This document shows, one piece after another, positions 1 through 5,015 of a DNA stretch of 7,051 bases (positions are counted from its first letter, which is position 1; each line of letters starts with the position of its first letter). Both the position numbers and the translations under genes were made by a program. The notes under the pieces are model-generated. The model was not told the DNA's origin. It did not search any database and saw only the letters and a list, made by a program, of their open reading frames with translations. The DNA is taken from NCBI GenBank assembly GCA_947458345.1, contig CANHBU010000093.1:1-7051 (forward strand), written 5' to 3'. The stretch comes from Comamonadaceae bacterium. GTDB lineage: Bacteria > Pseudomonadota > Gammaproteobacteria > Burkholderiales > Burkholderiaceae_C.

Positions 1-1110
1 GGGGTTGGCCGAAGGATCGGGGAAACGCGCCTCGATGCGGCGGCCCTTGGGGTTGGCCACAAAGGGGATGCGGATCGATGCCGAGCGGTTGCGCGAGCTG
101 TAGGCCAGCTTGACCGGCGCCTCAAAGCCAGGCACAAGACGCTTGTAGCTGTTGGTGCCAGGGTTGGTGATGGCGTTGAGGGCGCGTGCGTGCTTGATGA
201 TGCCGCCGATGTAGTACAGCGCAAAGTCGCTCAGGCCAGCATAGCCGTCGCCGGCAAACAGGTTCTTGCCGTCCTTCCAGATCGACTGGTGCACGTGCAT
301 GCCCGAGCCGTTGTCGCCAGCATAGGGCTTGGGCATGAAGGTGGCGGTCTTGCCGTAGGCGTTGGCCACATTCCAAACCACGTACTTGAGCACCTGGGTC
401 CAGTCGGCGCGCTCAACCAGCGTGCTGAACTTGGTACCGATCTCGTTTTGGCCGGCGCCAGCGACTTCGTGGTGGAACACTTCGACCGGAATGCCCAGCG
501 ATTCGAGGATCAGGGACATCTCGGCACGCATGTCTTGCGTGCTGTCAACCGGCGGCACCGGAAAGTAGCCACCCTTGACCGTGGGGCGGTGGCCGCGGTT
601 GCCGCCTTCGAGCTGCTTGCCGCTGTTCCAGGGCGCCTCGTACTCGTCGATGGCAAACATCACGTTGCCGGGCTCGTTGCTCCAGCGCACGCCGTCAAAA
701 ATGAAGAACTCGGGCTCGGGTCCGAAGTAGGCCGTGTCGCCAATGCCAGAAGCCTTGAGGTAGGCCTCGGCACGCTTGGCGATCGAGCGCGGGTCGCGGT
801 CGTAGGCCTTGCCGTCGCTGGGCTCGACCACATCGCACTGCAGGAACAAGGTGGTCTCTTCAAAGAAGGGATCGATGTTGGCGGTATTGGCGTCGGGCAT
901 GAGTTGCATGTCCGAGGCTTCGATGCCCTTCCAGCCGGCGATCGACGAGCCGTCAAACGCGTGGCCCGAGGTGAACTTGTCTTCGCTGAAAGCAGACACG
1001 GGCACAGTGACGTGCTGCTCCTTGCCACGGGTATCGGTGAAGCGGAAGTCGACGAACTTGACGTCGTTTTCTTTCACCATGTTGATCACGTCTGCGACGG
1101 TCTTGGCCAT
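1..1110 (-). CDS. glnA: Glutamine synthetase type I (GSI), C-terminus cut by the window edge
   Basis: ATP-dependent condensation of glutamate and ammonia to glutamine in the cytoplasm, the central ammonium-assimilation step; GSI enzymes are dodecamers. Translation from the ATG at 1110 begins [16 protein letters not shown] and stays open to base 1, giving 370 of the usual ~470 residues. Visible landmarks: the FDGSSIAGW loop (52-60), GPEPEFF with metal-binding Glu132 and Glu134, [12 protein letters not shown] with Glu215 and Glu223, NGSGMHVH with His272, the catalytic flap Glu330 in PGFEAPV, Arg324 and Arg342, and RRIEAR with Glu360 and Arg362. All match E. coli GlnA residues at a constant +3 offset. 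The adenylylation tyrosine (near 397 in E. coli) lies outside the window, so control by GlnE cannot be judged. The start is supported by AGGAGA six bases upstream. Expression is probably nitrogen-regulated through the sigma-54 and NtrC-like sites upstream. The identification is secure. Confidence 0.98.
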   Translation of the reverse strand, partial: MAKTVADVINMVKENDVKFVDFRFTDTRGKEQHVTVPVSAFSEDKFTSGHAFDGSSIAGWKGIEASDMQLMPDANTANIDPFFEETTLFLQCDVVEPSDGKAYDRDPRSIAKRAEAYLKASGIGDTAYFGPEPEFFIFDGVRWSNEPGNVMFAIDEYEAPWNSGKQLEGGNRGHRPTVKGGYFPVPPVDSTQDMRAEMSLILESLGIPVEVFHHEVAGAGQNEIGTKFSTLVERADWTQVLKYVVWNVANAYGKTATFMPKPYAGDNGSGMHVHQSIWKDGKNLFAGDGYAGLSDFALYYIGGIIKHARALNAITNPGTNSYKRLVPGFEAPVKLAYSSRNRSASIRIPFVANPKGRRIEARFPDPSANP

Positions 1111-1116
1111 CAATGC

Positions 1117-1122
1117 TCTCCT
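1117..1122 (-). promoter_or_regulatory. Ribosome binding site of glnA
   Basis: On the minus strand the bases read AGGAGA, six bases before the ATG at 1110. This is the strongest Shine-Dalgarno sequence in the window and fixes the glnA start. Confidence 0.85.
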
Positions 1123-1165
1123 GTACTGGATGGGTTGGGTTGAGAAAGTTTCTGGGGAAGCTCAA

Positions 1166-1181
1166 TGCAGTTTCTGTGCCA
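1166..1181 (-). promoter_or_regulatory. Sigma-54 (RpoN) -24/-12 promoter of glnA
   Basis: The minus strand reads TGGCACAGAAACTGCA, against the sigma-54 consensus TGGCAC-N5-TTGCA. The only departure is C for the first T of the -12 element. The invariant GG and GC are separated by exactly 10 bases. The inferred transcription start is near 1155, leaving a leader of about 45 bases before glnA. Sigma-54 promoters need an enhancer-bound activator, and two NtrC-type dyads lie upstream. Confidence 0.82.
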
Positions 1182-1183
1182 AA

Positions 1184-1200
1184 CGCGGCAGGCTGCCGCG
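1184..1200. repeat. 17-bp perfect inverted repeat next to the sigma-54 promoter
   Basis: CGCGGCA, a 3-base centre, then TGCCGCG: seven perfect base pairs ending three bases upstream of the -24 element (about -29 to -45 from the inferred start). It could be an operator or a DNA/RNA hairpin. No regulator is recognised. It has no long T tract, so it is a poor terminator candidate. Confidence 0.5.
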
Positions 1201-1286
1201 ACCCCGCGGAACACGGCATTGTGCCTTGGCCCGGACACCCTTGAGAGCACCCGGTCACACCGACCTGATGGCCGGCACCCGCACAA

Positions 1287-1303
1287 TGCACAATAAAAGT
1301 GCA
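1287..1303. promoter_or_regulatory. Promoter-proximal NtrC-type enhancer site
   Basis: The minus strand reads TGCACTTTTATTGTGCA, a dyad with perfect TGCAC/GTGCA half-sites over 17 bp. This is the form of known NtrC sites (TGCAC...GGTGCA). Its centre is about 140 bp upstream of the inferred glnA start and 29 bp from the second dyad, close to three helical turns, as expected for two NtrC dimers on one face of the helix. Confidence 0.7.
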
Positions 1304-1305
1304 TT

Positions 1306-1332
1306 AAAAAAGAAAAGCACCAAAATAGTGCT
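1306..1332 (-). terminator. Candidate intrinsic terminator of the CinA-like gene
   Basis: Transcribed on the minus strand, the dyad at 1316-1332 can fold into a seven-pair stem (AGCACTA with TGGTGCT, including one T-G wobble) with a three-base loop. A T-rich run TTTTCTTTTTT follows, overlapping the stem base. It begins at the stop codon of the CinA-like gene. The stem is short and AT-containing, so termination strength is uncertain, and the element coincides with the NtrC-type site. Confidence 0.5.
1316..1332. promoter_or_regulatory. Promoter-distal NtrC-type enhancer site
   Basis: The minus strand reads AGCACTATTTTGGTGCT, a very close match to the strong NtrC sites upstream of enterobacterial glnA (GCACTA...TGGTGC). 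Its centre is about 170 bp upstream of the inferred glnA start. The dyad overlaps the last base of the TAA stop of the CinA-like gene and also forms the stem of a candidate terminator. Confidence 0.78.
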
Positions 1333-2162
1333 TATTGGCGCACCAGTTCGGGGCCGAGACGCAGCCCAAAAGGCTGCAAGCCAGCCCGCAAGTCAGGGTA
1401 GGCACGCTCGACCGCCTCCGCCGGGCCCTTGACCCCCAATTCAATGTGCCGCCCGTACTGCGGATGGTCCACGCTGGGCAGGCTAAAGACCTTGACCTCA
1501 GGATGGTCCGCCTCGATGGCCTGCATCAAAGGGGTGAGCACGCCCTCCATGCCCTCCAAAACAATCACCGACTTCTCCACCTGGGTCCGCTGACGATGGT
1601 GCGCGCGGTAGTGCGTATCGAGCACCCACTCCATCATCGGCCAAGCCATGACCGGAAAGCCGGGCAGGAAATGGACCGCCCCGGCTCCTGCCAAGCAGCT
1701 AAAGCCGGGGATCTTGTTGTAGGGATTGGGAATGACATCGCAGCCGAGCGGGAACATGCCCATATTGAGGCGGTGAAGATTCTCAGGCCGGCTGGGGTCG
1801 GCCACCACCCCCTGCTCGCGGGCCATGTCGTGCATGCGCTCGATGATCAGGGCCTTGGCCTGTGGATGCAGAGCCAGTTCCACCCCCAGAGCCCGCGCCG
1901 CACACTGCCGCGTGTGATCGTCGGGCGTCGCACCGATGCCGCCGCACGAAAACATCACCTCGCCGCGCTCACGCGCCGCGACAAAAGCCAGCTTGAGCAA
2001 GGCCGTGATGCGCACCGGGTCGTCGCCCGCGTATTGCACCTGAGCCAAGGGCAGCCCCCGCGCGGCCAAGATCTCGATGGCCCGGGCCATGTGCTTGTCG
2101 GCACGCTTGCCTGAAAGAATCTCGTCGCCGAGGATAAGGAGGGTGAAGGTGGGAGGAGGCAT
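1332..2162 (-). CDS. CinA-like MoCF (molybdopterin-binding) domain protein without deamidase domain
   Basis: A 276-residue cytoplasmic protein of the competence/damage-inducible protein A (CinA) N-terminal family. The MoCF/MoaB-like fold is marked by LLILGDEILSG (8-18), the ligand-loop motif GGIGATPDDHTR (74-85) and LPGFP (166-170). Residues about 195-276 (HPEVKVFSLPS, then GRHIELGVKG) resemble the KH-like middle domain of CinA. The C-terminal nicotinamide-nucleotide amidase domain (PncC) of full CinA is absent, and the TAA stop follows directly. Family members are annotated as molybdopterin-binding or as acting on ADP-ribose and NMN metabolites; the real substrate cannot be inferred here. 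The start is set by the conserved N-terminus. No good Shine-Dalgarno is visible before the ATG. It lies 167 bp from the upstream membrane-protein gene and 221 bp from glnA, so it is probably transcribed separately from glnA. Confidence 0.88.
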   Translation of the reverse strand: MPPPTFTLLILGDEILSGKRADKHMARAIEILAARGLPLAQVQYAGDDPVRITALLKLAFVAARERGEVMFSCGGIGATPDDHTRQCAARALGVELALHPQAKALIIERMHDMAREQGVVADPSRPENLHRLNMGMFPLGCDVIPNPYNKIPGFSCLAGAGAVHFLPGFPVMAWPMMEWVLDTHYRAHHRQRTQVEKSVIVLEGMEGVLTPLMQAIEADHPEVKVFSLPSVDHPQYGRHIELGVKGPAEAVERAYPDLRAGLQPFGLRLGPELVRQ

Positions 2163-2221
2163 GGTGGGCGCGCGTCAAGCCATCAGGTCGGCAAATGCAA
2201 GACGATATCACCCTTGCGCTG

Positions 2222-2291
2222 ACTGCGCAGCGCCCATCACGCCGCGCCAATGACACAGCGCCCATGACACAGCGCCCATGACGCCGCGCAC
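2222..2291. repeat. Five-unit degenerate 14-bp tandem repeat in the intergenic gap
   Basis: Two perfect adjacent copies of ATGACACAGCGCCC (2250-2263 and 2264-2277) are flanked in the same 14-base register by related units: ACTGCGCAGCGCCC (2222), ATCACGCCGCGCCA (2236) and ATGACGCCGCGCAC (2278). The outer units form a second-order repeat: 20 bases at 2228-2247 recur at 2270-2289 with one mismatch, 42 bases apart (three units). The array fills much of the 2163-2329 gap. No gene, strong promoter or terminator is otherwise visible in that gap. Confidence 0.8.
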
Positions 2292-2329
2292 GCGTTTGGG
2301 GTGCAAAGCCGTGACGGACAGCGATGCAC

Positions 2330-3232
2330 TCAAGGCCGGCCCTGCGACCCTGCCTCATCGGCCACACCCGGGGCGCCCGCCGCAGGCTCAAGCTGCGAGC
2401 CGATCTCGAAGGCCGGCCTGGCAGCGGCCTGCACGGCGGCCGCGCGCGTCTGCTCGAGCACGGCCAGGCAGTAATGCGAAAACCACAGCGAGGAAAAAGC
2501 GAAGATCAAGGTGTAGATCCAAATGGCCAGGGGCAAGAGCACCGGGGCCATGGCAATGAACATCGCACCCGATGCCCACAGCACGCTGGGCAAGGCCCCA
2601 AGATAGCCGGTGAACAGACCCATAAAGAGCAGCGGCACCCGGCGCTCGAGCAAGATGCTCTGACGCTCTTGCACACTGGCATAGTCGGCCAGGCAGTCAA
2701 ACGCCATCACCCGGTAGCTCAGCCAGCCCCAGATCAGGGGCGGCAAGATGAGCACCAGCGGCGGCACCAGCCACAGCGGCAGCGACACCACCAAGGCCAA
2801 GCAAGCCGCCAAAGTCGAGCCCAGCGACCACAAGATGCTGGCCATCAGCGAGGCGCCCTTTTTGCGCTCAAGCTGCGCAAAGCGCCGCTCACCGACCAAG
2901 GAGACCATGGCAGGGGTCATGAAGAGGGCCACCATCAGCAGGCAGGCCATGATGATGAAGGGGATGCACAAAAACAGCAGCATGGCCGGTGCCATGACCG
3001 CACGCAGCCCGGCCAGTCCGATGGTTTGCAAGCCGCTGTAAACGAGATGGACCCAGGCCCAAGTTTCAAGCTGCTGGCGCAAAGCCTCGACCGCGTCATT
3101 CCAGAAGAGATAGCCCAAACCCAGCGCTGCAGCGATGGTGATGAGCAGCGGCAAGAAAGACAGCGCGATCACCCGCGGGTGCAGGCAGTAAACCGCCGCG
3201 CGCCAAAATGCATCGATGACAGCGCCCATCAT
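2330..3232 (-). CDS. EI24/CysZ-like multi-pass membrane protein
   Basis: A 300-residue integral inner-membrane protein resembling the bacterial EI24-domain family, which also contains the sulfate permease CysZ. Hydrophobic segments lie at about 19-43, 82-112 (with LFLCIPFIIMACLLM), 137-172 (broken by prolines in PLWLVPPLVLILPPLIWGW) and 200-250. The family-typical FMTPAMVSLVGERRF follows the second segment. The C-terminal ~40 residues are Ala/Gln/Pro-rich and probably cytoplasmic. Reading can be extended to 3277, but ATG 3232 is preferred because it overlaps the TGA of the desaturase gene as ATGA, has AGGG just upstream, and begins MMGAVIDAFWRAA like family N-termini. A second ATG follows at 3229. 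The overlap implies coupled translation as the last gene of the four-gene cassette. Sulfate transport is not claimed, because no cysteine-biosynthesis genes are nearby. Confidence 0.85.
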   Translation of the reverse strand: MMGAVIDAFWRAAVYCLHPRVIALSFLPLLITIAAALGLGYLFWNDAVEALRQQLETWAWVHLVYSGLQTIGLAGLRAVMAPAMLLFLCIPFIIMACLLMVALFMTPAMVSLVGERRFAQLERKKGASLMASILWSLGSTLAACLALVVSLPLWLVPPLVLILPPLIWGWLSYRVMAFDCLADYASVQERQSILLERRVPLLFMGLFTGYLGALPSVLWASGAMFIAMAPVLLPLAIWIYTLIFAFSSLWFSHYCLAVLEQTRAAAVQAAARPAFEIGSQLEPAAGAPGVADEAGSQGRP

Positions 3233-4167
3233 GCCCTTCGTACAAATCGCTTCAGACCAAGCCACTGCTGCGACCACAGGCCTTGCCCATAATCGCGGCG
3301 CTGCGTGATCTGGTCCATCAGGCCCGTGGGGCCAGCGCCCAGATCAAAGCGCGCGGTGCCAAAGAGCATATCCCACCACGGCAGCAGCACGCCGTAATTG
3401 TGCTCGCCCGACTCGACGCCGTGGTGGACCCGGTGAAAGCGCGGCGTGATCCAGAGGCGCTCAATCAGAGGCGCGCAAGGCATGCGCACGTTGGCATGCT
3501 GCAGGCTCTCGCTGAGCTGCGACAGGGCAATCAGCGCCATGAACTGCTCCGGAGCCACGCCGATGAGCTGGGCGGCCACAACCAACAGGCTGTCGACCAG
3601 CACATCGTCCAGAAAATGGTTGCGGTTGTCACTCCACAAGGTCATCTGCCGCTGCGAATGGTGCAGCGCGTGCAGCTGCCACCACCGTGACCAGCGGTGC
3701 TGGCCCCGGTGTATCCAGTAGGCCAGAAAATCGAAAGCCACCAGATAAATCAAAAAACTCACCAGGGCCTGGTCGCTCACACCGGGCCAGAGTTGGTCCA
3801 GGTGCCAGGTGGGCATACCCTGGGCGCGCAGCTGACCAAACAGGCTTTTGAAGAGGGGATCGAGCGCGAAAAACAGGCCGATACGAAACAGGCCCAGCCG
3901 GTGGATCAGGGTGTAGATGATGTCGGTGCGCACGGCGGCCCGATCGGTGACGGGCTCCAGGCGACGCCAGCGCTCAAGGGGCAGCAGGACCAGCAGCATC
4001 ACCGCCACCTGCATCAGCCCCAGCAAGAACCAGCCGCAGGCCGCATAGGCGTCTTCGAGCACATGCCCCAGGCCGAGCCCGTGCAGCAGTGGCACCAGCG
4101 GCTCAAACAGCACTTGCTGGGCGCTGGCAAAAGCTTGCGCGCACGATGACCAGATCGCCTCGATCAT
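3229..4167 (-). CDS. Sterol desaturase / fatty acid hydroxylase family membrane protein
   Basis: A 312-residue integral membrane di-iron oxygenase candidate. The histidine clusters of the superfamily are all present: HRGQH (153-157), HALHH (166-170), a lone His224 in QHANVR, HRVHH (245-249) and HNYG (256-259), followed by the family signature WWDMLFGT (264-271). Hydrophobic segments lie at about 43-63, 90-105, 134-152 and 194-217. Such enzymes hydroxylate or desaturate lipids using O2 and a di-iron centre, or cleave ether lipids in some relatives; the substrate is not readable here. The open frame extends to 4311, but the ATG at 4167 is chosen because it overlaps the deacetylase TGA as ATGA and is preceded by CAGGG, and because the upstream extension is low-complexity shadow sequence. 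It overlaps the EI24-like gene by four bases. The active-site motifs look intact. Confidence 0.92.
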   Translation of the reverse strand: MIEAIWSSCAQAFASAQQVLFEPLVPLLHGLGLGHVLEDAYAACGWFLLGLMQVAVMLLVLLPLERWRRLEPVTDRAAVRTDIIYTLIHRLGLFRIGLFFALDPLFKSLFGQLRAQGMPTWHLDQLWPGVSDQALVSFLIYLVAFDFLAYWIHRGQHRWSRWWQLHALHHSQRQMTLWSDNRNHFLDDVLVDSLLVVAAQLIGVAPEQFMALIALSQLSESLQHANVRMPCAPLIERLWITPRFHRVHHGVESGEHNYGVLLPWWDMLFGTARFDLGAGPTGLMDQITQRRDYGQGLWSQQWLGLKRFVRRA

Positions 4168-5015
4168 GAGCCCTGTAGCCGCTTTTGCAGCGCTGTCCCG
4201 CCCTGGGCATCGATCCACTGTCGCATCTGGGGATGCTCGCGCAAGGTGGCAAAACAAAGGCCGCGGCGCTTGAGTCCGACGATGAGCGGCTCGAGCACCG
4301 CCGGTGCCCAAGGGTCCTGGCGCGACCAGATGCCCAGGTGGGCCACCAGCACATCGCCGCCGCGGATCTTGCGCAGCGCCTGCTCCAGAAGGCGCTCATT
4401 GGGGTAGCGATCGCTGGGCAACTCATCGCCCAGAAAACCGGCCGCAGCCCAGCCCACGTGCAAATAGCCGCAGCCACGCGCGGCCTGCAAAAGCGCCGCC
4501 GAGGTCTTGCCACCGGGGGCGCGAAACAGCGGCAAAGGCGTCTGACCGGTCAAGTGCTGCAGGCGCCGGCTGGCACGGTCAAGCTCCTGGCAGTACTGCG
4601 CGGCGCTCCACTGCAGGGTCTGCCCGGCCAGCGGGCCGGCCGAGGGCCGGATGCGAAACTGCGCCAAGCCCTCGCGCATCGGCAGATCGGCCAGCCAGTA
4701 GGCGTGGTCATGGGTGTGCGAAGCAAAAGCATGGCCCTCGCCGGCACGCTCGGCCCACCAAGGGGCCCAGGCATCGCCCAGGCTGCCGTCGCCGCTTTGC
4801 GTGCGCTCATGGGCGGCAAAAAAGGTGACGGGCACCGCGTGCTTGCGCAGAACATCGGCGATCAAGGGCGCCACTCCCATGTGGCCCGTATCGAAGGTCA
4901 GATACACCGTCTGCTGTGGCAGCGCGCAGGAGGCCAGCACCGGCCAAGGCAAGGTCAGCGCAAGCGCCGCGATCGTGCGCCTGGCCAAGCGGCTCAGACG
5001 GTTAGCGCGCCGCAT
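4164..5015 (-). CDS. Exported polysaccharide deacetylase (NodB domain), variant motif 1
   Basis: A 283-residue carbohydrate esterase family 4-like protein. A basic N-terminus (RRANRLSRLARR) and hydrophobic stretch form a signal peptide ending LASC (27-30), which fits a lipobox, so it may be a lipoprotein; ordinary cleavage after VLA is the alternative. NodB landmarks: TFDTGH (40-45, motif 1), HTHDH (100-104, motif 2 metal histidines), RAPGG (165-169, motif 3) and VLVAHLG (222-228, terminal His motif). Motif 1 is usually TFDDG; Thr43 replaces the second Asp, normally a metal ligand, while the first Asp (catalytic base) is kept. Family members remove N- or O-acetyl groups from peptidoglycan, chitooligosaccharide or exopolysaccharide. 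Start: ATG 5015 overlaps the propeller gene by 14 bases. A GTG at 5033 is possible but would add six residues before the basic region. Its stop overlaps the desaturase start. Confidence 0.9.
   Translation of the reverse strand: MRRANRLSRLARRTIAALALTLPWPVLASCALPQQTVYLTFDTGHMGVAPLIADVLRKHAVPVTFFAAHERTQSGDGSLGDAWAPWWAERAGEGHAFASHTHDHAYWLADLPMREGLAQFRIRPSAGPLAGQTLQWSAAQYCQELDRASRRLQHLTGQTPLPLFRAPGGKTSAALLQAARGCGYLHVGWAAAGFLGDELPSDRYPNERLLEQALRKIRGGDVLVAHLGIWSRQDPWAPAVLEPLIVGLKRRGLCFATLREHPQMRQWIDAQGGTALQKRLQGS

Noticed and set aside
190..1143. Long plus-strand open frame (317 codons) across the glnA region
   Set aside because: It is the antisense shadow of glnA, whose minus-strand frame has all GSI active-site motifs; the plus-strand translation has no recognisable domain.
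1221..1245. Second sigma-54-like sequence, minus-strand AAGGCACAATGCCGTG
   Set aside because: It lacks a GC at the correct 10-base spacing from GG, unlike the element at 1166-1181.
2163..2221. Sigma-70 promoter for the CinA-like gene
   Set aside because: TTGACG is present on the minus strand close to the start codon, but no -10 fits between it and the ATG; no pair of hexamers was convincing.
3233..3277. N-terminal extension of the EI24-like protein to 3277
   Set aside because: The extra 15 residues lie inside the desaturase coding end, whereas the ATG at 3232 gives the ATGA overlap and a nearby purine tract.
2324..3292. Plus-strand open frame of 322 codons rich in His, Gln and Arg
   Set aside because: It is antisense to the EI24-like gene; the composition is typical of the complement of GC-rich membrane-protein codons, and the minus-strand frame has coherent hydrophobic segments and operon-type overlaps.
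4168..4311. N-terminal extension of the desaturase-family protein to 4311
   Set aside because: The extra 48 residues overlap the deacetylase gene out of frame and look like shadow sequence; the ATG at 4167 gives the ATGA overlap with CAGGG upstream.
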